From assembly GCA_003220985.1 (NCBI GenBank), contig QHTY01000034.1, positions 2,782 to 14,999 on the forward strand: 12,218 nt of DNA, written 5' to 3'. How positions within the stretch are numbered: the first letter of the stretch is position 1; every line of letters begins with the position of its first letter. This DNA comes from Gemmatimonadota bacterium (GTDB lineage Bacteria; Gemmatimonadota; Gemmatimonadetes; Gemmatimonadales; GWC2-71-9). The notes beneath the pieces were generated by a model that did not search any database, was not told the origin of the DNA, and was given only the letters and a program-made list of their open reading frames with translations. The position numbers and the translations under genes were made by a program. This document shows positions 1 to 6,967 of the stretch, piece by piece.

Positions 1-493
1 AGCCCCCCGGAAACGCGATGAAGGCCGTCGAATACTTCACGAACATCGTCTTACGGACAAAGAAGTAGCGAAAGTTGATCGAGCGCTCGACCCATTCGTT
101 GGTGCCTTGTTCGAACGGCAGCTCGATGTTGCACCCGATCGACAGGCCGCCCCCCTCTTTGGCCCCGCGATTGGCCGCCGCCATGATTCCGGGGCCCCCG
201 CCCGTGATGATCGCAAAGCCCGCCTCCGCAAGCATGCGCGACGTCTCGTACGCGGCCCTGTAGTAGGTATCGCCGTCGAGCGTGCGTGCCGAGCCGAAGA
301 TCGTCACCGCGTTGCGCACGTCGGACAGGGTGTCGAATCCCTCGACGAACTCCCCCATGATGCGCAGCACGCGCCACGGGTCGGTGCTCGTGAACGACGC
401 CCGCCGCTCGACCGGGACGACCTGCGGCGGGGTGAGAAGCTGTTCGTCTTCAGTGAGCGGGCTGCGAGGCGAGGCGCTCGGTTGCTCGGGCAT
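1..493 (-). CDS. LOG-family (TIGR00730-type) nucleotide phosphoribohydrolase, 3' end cut by window
   Basis: Rossmann-fold protein of the LOG / 'lysine decarboxylase-like' family; characterised members hydrolyse nucleoside 5'-monophosphates to free base and ribose 5-phosphate (cytokinin activation in plants). 164 residues are visible. The family signature GGGPGIM sits at 98-104, and the second signature, PGGxGTxxE, begins with PGG at 162-164 just where the window ends. FTSTDPWRVLRIMGEF (34-49) and the FFVRK segment (144-148) also fit the long bacterial subgroup. ATG at 493 is preferred over the in-frame ATG at 499 because GCAGG lies directly against 499 but about 6 bases before 493. The first 44 bases overlap the 3' end of the upstream aminotransferase gene, so the two are probably one transcript. 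The actual substrate cannot be read from sequence. Confidence 0.88.
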   Translation of the reverse strand, partial: MPEQPSASPRSPLTEDEQLLTPPQVVPVERRASFTSTDPWRVLRIMGEFVEGFDTLSDVRNAVTIFGSARTLDGDTYYRAAYETSRMLAEAGFAIITGGGPGIMAAANRGAKEGGGLSIGCNIELPFEQGTNEWVERSINFRYFFVRKTMFVKYSTAFIAFPGG

Positions 494-1619
494 GGTCATC
501 CTGCACGTTATAGAAGAAAGGCGAGAGTCGAACGTGCCCGGGCCGGCTGTCGGCGATGATGCCGCCAGCCGCCAGATGCCGCACGCTCGCGGCCGGATCC
601 GGCATGGGAACCATCACGATGGCCGAGCGTCGCGCTGGCTCGACTGCCACCTTCGGCTTGAAACCGGCAGCGCGCAGCGTAGCGATCAAGTCTTCCGTCA
701 ACGCGGCCGTCGTTTCGTGAATGGCCGGCACTCCAATCTCTTCGATGTACTCGAGACCGCCCAGCTGCGCGTAGACGGCGGCAAGCGCGGGGGTGCCCAA
801 CTCGAATCGGCGGGCATCGTCATGGAAGGTCAGCGCTCTGGGGTCGAACGCGAACTGCTCGCGCTGGCCAAACCATCCCGCAATTCCTGGCTCGAACCGT
901 TGGGCGACTGCCGCCCGCACGTAGAGAAAGACAATGCCGGGGCCGCCGAGCAGCCATTTGAGACCGCCGGCGACGAGGGCGTCGACCCCGGCATCCTGCA
1001 CGTCCACGGGAAGCTGCCCCACGGATTGATAGGCATCGATCAAACAAAGGGCGCCGTGTGCGTGCGCAACCTGCGCGACCCGCTTGATATCCTGTATCGC
1101 GCCCGTGGTGAAGTAGACGTGCGACGTCACGACGAGCGCCGTCCGATCGTCAACGGCGCGCGCGATCGCCTCGACCGGCACGCTGATCTTGTCGGGACTC
1201 TCGACGACGACGAGCTCGACCCCGCTGCGGACCTTCGCGAGCCACTGGTAGGCGACGGTCGGAAAGTCGAGAGCGGTGATGACGACCTTCGGCCGCCGGC
1301 GGTAGTCCAGCGACTCGGCGACCGCGCTCAGCGCGACGGAGATACTCGGCGCGAGGGCGATCTCGCCCGGCGCGGCGTTGATGATCCGGCCGTAGCGAGC
1401 CCGCAGATCGCTCAGCGCTTCCCACCACACGTCGTACCACGCGGACGCGCCGCGGCTCTGCCACTGATCGAGGAATTCCGCTACCTTGCGGCGAGACCGC
1501 TCGCCCAACGCGCCCAGCGAGCAGGTGTTGAGATAGACTCGGCCCCCAAAGATGGGAAACTCGCCACGATACCTGGCGAGTCCGAGCGCGCGCGGTTGAA
1601 CGCTGCTTGCCAGCGTCAT
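450..1619 (-). CDS. PLP-dependent class V aminotransferase family protein
   Basis: 389-residue fold-type I PLP enzyme of the aminotransferase class V / cysteine desulfurase-like superfamily. Visible signatures are: a phosphate-contact segment around 91-101; LIDAYQSVG at 193-201, with Asp195 placed to pair with the pyridine nitrogen; GGLKWLLGGPG at 218-228, with Lys221 as the Schiff-base lysine; GTPA at 275-278; and HVRLSPFFYN at 362-371, with Arg364 the expected carboxylate anchor. No cysteine sits in a desulfurase-type active loop, so a kynureninase-like or isopenicillin-epimerase-like member is more likely than a desulfurase. The substrate is unknown. It is first in a pair with the LOG-family gene. 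No Shine-Dalgarno precedes the ATG; a TATATT box lies 8 bases upstream, suggesting leaderless transcription. Length is normal for the family. Confidence 0.88.
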   Translation of the reverse strand: MTLASSVQPRALGLARYRGEFPIFGGRVYLNTCSLGALGERSRRKVAEFLDQWQSRGASAWYDVWWEALSDLRARYGRIINAAPGEIALAPSISVALSAVAESLDYRRRPKVVITALDFPTVAYQWLAKVRSGVELVVVESPDKISVPVEAIARAVDDRTALVVTSHVYFTTGAIQDIKRVAQVAHAHGALCLIDAYQSVGQLPVDVQDAGVDALVAGGLKWLLGGPGIVFLYVRAAVAQRFEPGIAGWFGQREQFAFDPRALTFHDDARRFELGTPALAAVYAQLGGLEYIEEIGVPAIHETTAALTEDLIATLRAAGFKPKVAVEPARRSAIVMVPMPDPAASVRHLAAGGIIADSRPGHVRLSPFFYNVQDDHARATERLASQPAH

Positions 1620-1635
1620 AGGCCGGGAATATACA
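1607..1635 (+). promoter_or_regulatory. Sigma70-like promoter for the 1642-3088 operon
   Basis: TTGCCA (1607-1612), a 17-base spacer and TATACA (1630-1635) resemble a housekeeping promoter, with 5/6 and 4/6 matches to consensus. Start of transcription would fall at about 1642, on the first base of the ATG, giving a leaderless or near-leaderless message. The -10 box overlaps, on the other strand, the TATATT box of the divergent aminotransferase gene, so the two promoters would compete for the same DNA. Confidence 0.45.
1628..1633 (-). promoter_or_regulatory. -10-like TATATT box before the aminotransferase gene
   Basis: On the minus strand TATATT is followed by 8 bases (CCCGGCCT) and then the ATG at 1619. 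No ribosome-binding site fits in between, so transcription starting about 8 bases after the box would give a leaderless message. I found no convincing -35. The MBL hydrolase gene at 7939 has the same box at the same distance. Confidence 0.4.
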
Positions 1636-1641
1636 GAAGGA

Positions 1642-1908
1642 ATGCAGCGTATCGCGAGTTGGACCGGACTGTATGTGCGTTTGGCGCTGCTGGCGCTGGT
1701 GCGCCCGCGACTCGCCGTCGATTTGTTGCGTCTCGCCTGGAGTTTTCGCGCCCGCGACTGGTACCGCCGCGCGCCATTTTTGCCCCTGCCGCCGCGCGAC
1801 TACATGCAGTGGCGCATGTTCACCGCGTACGGTGACGAGCACGCAGTCCCTCCGGCCCGAGACGTCGTCAACTTTGCGCGCTGGCGGCGCGAGACGATGG
1901 GCCTGTGA
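1642..1908 (+). CDS. Small basic protein of unknown function upstream of queG
   Basis: 88 residues; I do not recognise a named family. The N-terminal half is hydrophobic and arginine-rich, with an amphipathic or weakly membrane-associated helix at about 10-33. The middle is proline- and aromatic-rich (FLPLPPRDYMQWRM, 46-59). A motif-like AYGDE follows at 62-66, and the C-terminus is WRRETMGL. The gene is supported by its promoter-like sequence, by the GTGA overlap that couples its stop to the queG start, and by a residue pattern that looks constrained rather than random. AGAAGG lies almost against the ATG, too close to be a normal ribosome-binding site, which fits a leaderless start. A role linked to queuosine or tRNA modification would rest on position only. 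Confidence 0.6.
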   Translation: MQRIASWTGLYVRLALLALVRPRLAVDLLRLAWSFRARDWYRRAPFLPLPPRDYMQWRMFTAYGDEHAVPPARDVVNFARWRRETMGL

Positions 1909-2822
1909 TCGAGATCAAACGCCGCGCCGCGACACTCGGATTTGCAACAACGGGTATCGCGCGACTCGATCGCAATCCACACGCGGGCGAGCTCGATCGC
2001 TGGCTCGCGGATGGGCACGCCGGGACGATGACGTACCTGCACCGGCAGGCCGAGCAGCGGAAGGATCCGCGTCTGGTGATGCCCGGCGCGAAGACAGCGG
2101 TCGTGACGCTCACGAACTATTTCCACGGCGACCGAAGCCCGAACCCCGAGCCCCGAGTCCCGCGAGTCGCCCAGTACGCCTGGTCCTCCGATTACCACGA
2201 TGTCCTGGGCGCCCGCCTCGAGCAGCTGGCCACGGCCGTTCGCGAACTGGTGCCTGGCTCGACGACGCGGTGCTACGTCGACGCGGGCCCTGTGCCCGAG
2301 CGCGAGCTGGCACAGCTCGCCGGGCTAGGCTGGATCGGCAAGAACATGATGCTCATCCATCCCGACATCGGCTCGTTCACCTTCATCGGTGTCATCTTAA
2401 CGGACGCCCAGCTCGAGCCGGACCTGCCATTCGAGGCGGACCGCTGCGGCACGTGCCGCCGGTGTCTCGATGCGTGCCCCACGCAAGCTTTCGCGGGGCC
2501 GCGCGATCTGGATGCCCGTGCGTGCATCTCCTACCTCACGATCGAACATCGGCAAGACTTCACCGACCTCGAGCGCGCGCAGGTCGGCGAATGGGTGTTC
2601 GGCTGCGACGTCTGTCAGGACGTGTGCCCCTGGAATGTGAGCTTTGCGCGCGAGACGCTCGACCCGGAGCTTGCGCCGCGCCCCGATGTCGCGCGACCGG
2701 ATGTTCAGGCACTCGCGCAGATGGACGAGACGGCCTTCCAGCGCCGCTTCCACGACACACCCTTCACGCGACCGGGGTATCGGGGCATGCGGCGCAATGC
2801 CAACGCCGTGCTCGAGCCATGA
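1905..2822 (+). CDS. queG: Epoxyqueuosine reductase QueG (short form)
   Basis: Catalyses the last step of queuosine synthesis in tRNA, cobalamin-dependent reduction of epoxyqueuosine to queuosine, in the cytoplasm. 305 residues. Seen: VDAGPVPERELA (125-136), with Asp126 aligning with the catalytic aspartate; GWIGKNMMLIHPDIGSF (142-158), the family hallmark; and ferredoxin-like cysteines 181, 184, 187, 191 with 207, 234, 237 and 241, enough for two [4Fe-4S] clusters. The protein ends at RGMRRNANAVLEP, where longer QueG proteins such as the 379-residue E. coli enzyme continue into a HEAT-like domain. Compact forms like this exist and the core is complete. The start is GTG at 1905, overlapping the previous stop by 4 bases. 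A proline-rich loop at 78-87 is encoded by heptamer repeats. Confidence 0.95.
   Translation: MIEIKRRAATLGFATTGIARLDRNPHAGELDRWLADGHAGTMTYLHRQAEQRKDPRLVMPGAKTAVVTLTNYFHGDRSPNPEPRVPRVAQYAWSSDYHDVLGARLEQLATAVRELVPGSTTRCYVDAGPVPERELAQLAGLGWIGKNMMLIHPDIGSFTFIGVILTDAQLEPDLPFEADRCGTCRRCLDACPTQAFAGPRDLDARACISYLTIEHRQDFTDLERAQVGEWVFGCDVCQDVCPWNVSFARETLDPELAPRPDVARPDVQALAQMDETAFQRRFHDTPFTRPGYRGMRRNANAVLEP
2138..2165. repeat. CCCGAGN heptamer tandem repeat inside queG
   Basis: Four consecutive 7-base units, CCCGAAC, CCCGAGC, CCCGAGT and a degenerate CCCGCGA, encode the proline-rich loop SPNPEPRVPR (residues 78-87) of QueG. Three units equal seven codons, so expansion by threes keeps frame. A similar array lies in the S9 peptidase gene at 3652. 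Confidence 0.65.
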
Positions 2823-3088
2823 CGACCACGGACGCGATCGGCGCGCTGCAGCGCCGGCTCGCCGAGGGCCTCGCCAAGATCGACCCGCATCACCGCCTGC
2901 TGGGCCGGCCGGTGAGTTATCGCGTGATTGACGGCCAGATGCTGGAGATCACGTACCGCGACGTTGCCGGCATCGCCGAGGCCGAGGTGCTGGGGGTGAA
3001 GCGAATCATGGGTAAGGATTGTTACTGCAGCGTCAGCCCGCAGACCGCCGAGCAAATCATCGTGCGCTTTGTCGTGCCGTTGAAGTAA
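2819..3088 (+). CDS. Small protein of unknown function coupled to queG
   Basis: 89 residues; not recognised. Its ATG overlaps the queG stop (ATGA at 2819-2822), so it is probably translated by ribosomes finishing queG. The protein has a helical N-terminus (TTDAIGALQRRLAEGLAKID, 3-22) followed by what reads as a small alternating beta structure, including VSYRVIDGQMLEITYRDVAG (32-51) and a CYC pair at 68-70, and ends in alternating hydrophobic residues (IIVRFVVPLK). It has no signal peptide or membrane segment and is likely cytoplasmic. Base composition and codon use resemble its neighbours. Position suggests a link to queG, but nothing in the sequence shows a function. The reading frame also continues upstream as a long shadow of queG, which is not coding. 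Confidence 0.65.
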   Translation: MTTTDAIGALQRRLAEGLAKIDPHHRLLGRPVSYRVIDGQMLEITYRDVAGIAEAEVLGVKRIMGKDCYCSVSPQTAEQIIVRFVVPLK

Positions 3089-3120
3089 GTTTCCGGTTCC
3101 CGTAATCGAGCGATCCTTCT

Positions 3121-5529
3121 ATGCGTCGCATGACCCTCGCATGTCTCGCGCTGCTGAGCGGTACACTCTCCGCGCAAACCCCGTACAAGACACCGCCGCA
3201 GATTATCGTCGACATGCTGGACGCGCCGCCGTTGCCGGCGGCGAGCATTTCGCCCGACCGGCAATGGCTGCTGCTGCTCGAGCAACGGAGCATGCCGACG
3301 ATCGCCGAGCTGGCGCAGCCGATGCTGCGGCTCGCCGGGAACCGCATCAACCCGCGTACCTCGGGCCCACAGCTCCCGGGCGGCATCACGGGTCTTGTCC
3401 TGAAGCGCGTCGCCGACGGGACCGAACGGCGCGTCAACGTCCCGACGCCCGCGGCCCTGTCCTACGTCATTTGGTCGCCCGACAGTCGCACCGTCGCTTT
3501 CGTCCAGACTAGCGACTCGGGGCTCGTTCTCTGGGTCGCCGACGCCGCCACCGGACAGACCCGCGCCCTCACTGGCTCCACGCTCAACGCCACGAGCAAC
3601 CCGCCCTGCCAGTGGATGCCCTCGAGCACCAGCCTGCTGTGCGAGTTCATTCCCGAGGCCCGAGGCCCGGCGCCCGTCGCGCCACCGACGCCCGTCGGCC
3701 CCACGACGCAGGAGACCCGCGGCCGCGCGGCACCGGCGCCAACATTCGAAGACCTCCTGAAGAATCACTTCGACGAGCAGCTCTTCGACTACTACTTCAC
3801 CTCCCAGCTCGCCTACGTCGACGCCGCCACGGGGGCACGCACGCCCATCGGCAAGCCCGCCATCTTCGAGCGTGCGGACGTCTCGCCCGGCGGCGAGCAC
3901 GTGCTCATCGCGCGCATCGTTCGCCCCTTCTCCTACCTCGTCCCCTCCGGCGGCTTCCCGCAGGAGATCGAGATCTGGAACGTGAAAGGTGACGTCGTGC
4001 ACCATATCGCGACGCTGCCCTCGAGCGAAGGCGTGCCGATCCGCGGCGTCCGCACCGGACCGCGGGCTATCAACTGGCGACCCGGCACACCCGCGACACT
4101 GGTCTGGGCCGAAGCGCTGGACGGCGGCGACCCACGCACCAAGGTCGAGCACCAGGACCGCATCGTCACGCTCGCCGCGCCCTTCACCGCAGAGCCCACG
4201 GAGCTCGCGCGGCTCGTGAAGCGCTACGCCGGCCTGGCGTGGGACACACAGGGCATTGGATTCCTGCAGGAGTACGACCGGGAGCGCCGCTGGGTCAAGA
4301 CATGGATCGTCGACGCGACTAAGCCGGGCACCGCCCCCCTCCTACTCTTCGATCGCAGCGCTGAGGAGCGGTACTCAGACCCCGGATTCCCCCTCATGCG
4401 CATGACACCCGCTGGCGACTTCGCGATGCAGCGGAGCGGCGACTGGATCTACTTCACGGGCACCGGCGCCTCGCCGCAGGGCGATCGGCCGTTCCTCGAC
4501 CGCTTGAGCCTCACGACTCGGAAAACCGAACGACTGTGGCGCGCCGATACGGTCCACTACGAAGCGGTCGTCGCGCTGCTCGACGACGCCGCCAAGCGCT
4601 TCGTCACCAGGCGCGAGTCGCGCACCGAGCCGCCGAATTACTTCGTGCGGCAGGGGACAAGCCTGCGGGCACTCACCGCCTTCAAGGACCCCGCCCCGCA
4701 GCTCACCGGGATCCAGAAGCGGCTCCTCACGTACACGCGCGAAGACGGAGTGCCACTCTCGGGCACGCTCTATCTGCCGCCGGGCTATACCCCGGGGACT
4801 CGTCTTCCAGTCGTGATGTGGGCCTACCCGATCGAGTTCGCCTCGGCGAGCGCGGCCGGCCAGGTCTCGGCGGCGCCCAACCGCTTCAACATCATCCGCG
4901 GGCCGTCACACCTCTTCTTCCTCACGCAAGGGTACGCCGTGCTCGACGACCCGAAGATGCCGATTATCGGCGGCGACACGGCGAACGACCACTACGTCGA
5001 GCAGCTCGTGATGAGCGCGCGCGCAGCGGTGAAAGCCGTTGTGGACGCCGGGGTCGGCGACGCCGACCGCATCGGCATCGGCGGCCACAGCTACGGCGCC
5101 TTCATGACCGCCAACCTACTCGCGCATTCGGACCTGTTTCGCGCCGGGATCGCGCGGAGCGGCGCCTACAACCGGACGCTCACGCCGTTCGGCTTCCAGA
5201 ACGAAGACCGCACGTTCTGGCAGGCACGCCCGGTCTACTTGCGGATGTCGCCCTTCGTATATGCCGACTCGATCAACGAACCGATCTTGATGACGCACGG
5301 CGAGGCCGACAACAACTCGGGCACCTTCCCGATCAACTCGGAACGGCTGTTTGCCGCGATCAAGGGGCTGGGAGGGACGGCGCGGCTGGTGATGCTGCCC
5401 AACGAAGCGCACGGGTACGTGGCACGGGAGTCCGTGCTGCACACGCTCGCCGAGATGATCGACTGGTTCGACCGCTATGTGAAGAACGCGCCGCCGCGGT
5501 CGCCGGGAGTCTCGTCGGGCGTTCGCTGA
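3121..5529 (+). CDS. Secreted S9 family serine peptidase, CGEP-like (prolyl oligopeptidase fold)
   Basis: 802 residues. An N-terminal signal peptide (about 1-19, ending LSGTLSAQ) sends it out of the cytoplasm. Residues about 25-520 form a beta-propeller-type domain; about 535-790 form the alpha/beta-hydrolase domain. The catalytic triad is readable: Ser657 in GGHSYGAFM, Asp730 in HGEADNNSGTFP and His764 in NEAHGY. Segments such as GIARSGAYNRTLTPFGFQNE and GTLYLPPGY are, from memory, nearly the same as in plant chloroplast glutamyl endopeptidase, so cleavage after acidic residues is a fair guess but unproven. A proline/alanine-rich insert at 178-207 includes heptamer repeats. ATG 3121 has no Shine-Dalgarno; ATG 3130 is an alternative that weakens the basic n-region. 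Its 3' end is 4 bases from the convergent M20 gene. It may be transcribed with queG (32-base gap) or separately. Confidence 0.93.
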   Translation: MRRMTLACLALLSGTLSAQTPYKTPPQIIVDMLDAPPLPAASISPDRQWLLLLEQRSMPTIAELAQPMLRLAGNRINPRTSGPQLPGGITGLVLKRVADGTERRVNVPTPAALSYVIWSPDSRTVAFVQTSDSGLVLWVADAATGQTRALTGSTLNATSNPPCQWMPSSTSLLCEFIPEARGPAPVAPPTPVGPTTQETRGRAAPAPTFEDLLKNHFDEQLFDYYFTSQLAYVDAATGARTPIGKPAIFERADVSPGGEHVLIARIVRPFSYLVPSGGFPQEIEIWNVKGDVVHHIATLPSSEGVPIRGVRTGPRAINWRPGTPATLVWAEALDGGDPRTKVEHQDRIVTLAAPFTAEPTELARLVKRYAGLAWDTQGIGFLQEYDRERRWVKTWIVDATKPGTAPLLLFDRSAEERYSDPGFPLMRMTPAGDFAMQRSGDWIYFTGTGASPQGDRPFLDRLSLTTRKTERLWRADTVHYEAVVALLDDAAKRFVTRRESRTEPPNYFVRQGTSLRALTAFKDPAPQLTGIQKRLLTYTREDGVPLSGTLYLPPGYTPGTRLPVVMWAYPIEFASASAAGQVSAAPNRFNIIRGPSHLFFLTQGYAVLDDPKMPIIGGDTANDHYVEQLVMSARAAVKAVVDAGVGDADRIGIGGHSYGAFMTANLLAHSDLFRAGIARSGAYNRTLTPFGFQNEDRTFWQARPVYLRMSPFVYADSINEPILMTHGEADNNSGTFPINSERLFAAIKGLGGTARLVMLPNEAHGYVARESVLHTLAEMIDWFDRYVKNAPPRSPGVSSGVR
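3652..3679. repeat. CCCGAGN-type heptamer tandem repeat inside the S9 peptidase gene
   Basis: CCCGAGG twice, then CCCGGCG and CCCGTCG, with period 7, encode PEARGPAPV (residues 178-186), the start of a proline/alanine-rich insert. A further CCCGTCG lies at 3691-3697. The unit matches the array in queG at 2138. Confidence 0.6.
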
Positions 5530-5533
5530 GGCT

Positions 5534-6964
5534 TCACTTCGCCGCGACGCGCGACACCACGTCGTAGTAGAAGCGCACGCCAACCCGCAGCGCTTCGAGA
5601 CTGACGCGCTCGTCGTTTCCGTGGACGCCGCGGGAATCGCCCTGGGTGAGCGGGAACGGCCCCAAGCCGTAGCTGGTGATGCCCATGCGCCGGAAGTAGT
5701 GGCTATCGGTGAATCCCGGGAGCATCAGCGTCGCGACGAGCGCATGGGGATCGCGGGCGTGCGCCACCGCGGTGATGGCCCGAAACATCTCGGTTTCGGT
5801 TGAGCTTTCGGTCGCCGGCCAGTTCGGCCCCTGTGGGCGAATCGTCACGGCGCTATCGCCCACCACGCGCGTCAGGTCCGCGAGAAATGCCGCCGGATCC
5901 TGGCCCGGGAGCAGCCGCACATCGATCGCCGCCGTCGCGACCGGTGGAATGACATTGGTCTTGTCGCTGCCTTTCAATCCCGTGATCGAAATGGTGTTGC
6001 GCAGCACGGCATTGTAGGTCAGGTCGGCCGTGATGGCCCGCGCCGCCTCGGAGTCGCGCAGCGCGGTCCGGATGTCGCTGAGCCACCGCCGCACCATCGT
6101 ATCACGCGCTACGACCGCGAGATCGCGAAATGACCGCTCCACGGCGGGCGTCACACTGAGCGGCGTCTGCCAATTGGCGATGCGATCGAGCGCTCGCACG
6201 AGCCGGTGGACGGGATTGTCCGGCGTCGGTCGCGAGCCATGCCCCGCGGTCCCGTGCGCCGTCACATCGAGCCAGAACGGCGACTTCTCGTCGGACCGCG
6301 TCAACCCGCCTTCATTCAAGAGAAACTCGGCGTCTTTGACGAGGCCCGCCTGGTGCTCGACGATCCAGGCGGCACCAACGCCCGCACCAATCTCCTCGTC
6401 CGCCGTCGCGAGAAAGATGATGTCGCGTTTGAGCGGCACGTGTGCGCGTTTCAGGGCCAGCAGCGTCATGACCTGCGCGATCGCTTCGCCCTTCATGTCG
6501 AGCGCCCCGCGACCCCAGATGTAGCCGTCCTTGATCAGCCCGCTGAACGGATCCACGCTCCAGTACTCGGGAGAGGCGAGCACCACGTCCATGTGGTTCA
6601 ACAAGATGATGGGACGCGCGCTACCGTCGCCGGCCAGCCGCGCGTAGAGGTTGGCCTTGCCGGGAGCCGGCTCGAAGATGCGCGCCTCGATGCCGTCGCG
6701 CTGCAGCACCTGCGCGAGCCAGCGCGCCGCTGCGATCTCGTTGCCCGGTGGATTGGTCGTGTTGATGCGGAGGTACTGGGAAAGCAAGGCAATCGCTTCA
6801 TCGCCGAGCCCTTTCCAATCGCCCGCCGTTGGCGCGGCAATGATGGCCGCGCGCGCGGGCGTCTCGAGCACCGGCGCCGAAGAGGGGCCCGCGAGCGGCG
6901 GCATCGCGCGATGCGCACACGCCGCCGTAGTGATCAGCAACAGCAGCAGGAGTCGGGAATGCAC
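5534..6964 (-). CDS. M20 family metallopeptidase, putative lipoprotein (CPS1/PM20D1-like)
   Basis: 476 residues. Zinc-dependent exopeptidase or N-acyl-amino-acid hydrolase of the M20 family, probably on the periplasmic side of a membrane. An N-terminal hydrophobic stretch (LLLLLLITTAAC, 5-16) ends in a cysteine that could be lipidated, although Thr at -3 is not ideal. Metal and catalytic residues in order: His124 and Asp126 (LLNHMDVV), bridging Asp156 (GRGALDMKG), catalytic Glu190 with ligand Glu191 (ATADEEIG), Glu218 (LLNEGG) and His422 (FTDSHYF). The dimerisation domain spans about 230-345. The start is GTG at 6964, the first possible start after the upstream in-frame TAA and only 3 bases beyond the stop of the MBL gene, so the two are almost certainly co-transcribed. 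No Shine-Dalgarno is visible. The substrate is unknown. Confidence 0.92.
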   Translation of the reverse strand: MHSRLLLLLLITTAACAHRAMPPLAGPSSAPVLETPARAAIIAAPTAGDWKGLGDEAIALLSQYLRINTTNPPGNEIAAARWLAQVLQRDGIEARIFEPAPGKANLYARLAGDGSARPIILLNHMDVVLASPEYWSVDPFSGLIKDGYIWGRGALDMKGEAIAQVMTLLALKRAHVPLKRDIIFLATADEEIGAGVGAAWIVEHQAGLVKDAEFLLNEGGLTRSDEKSPFWLDVTAHGTAGHGSRPTPDNPVHRLVRALDRIANWQTPLSVTPAVERSFRDLAVVARDTMVRRWLSDIRTALRDSEAARAITADLTYNAVLRNTISITGLKGSDKTNVIPPVATAAIDVRLLPGQDPAAFLADLTRVVGDSAVTIRPQGPNWPATESSTETEMFRAITAVAHARDPHALVATLMLPGFTDSHYFRRMGITSYGLGPFPLTQGDSRGVHGNDERVSLEALRVGVRFYYDVVSRVAAK

Positions 6965-6967
6965 GCG

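Noticed and set aside
282..1835. Long plus-strand open frame opposite the aminotransferase
   Set aside because: A high-GC shadow frame: Arg-rich, without motifs, opposite a gene with complete PLP signatures.
5530..5533. Terminator between the convergent S9 and M20 genes
   Set aside because: Only 4 bases separate the stops, and I see no stem followed by a T-run near either end.
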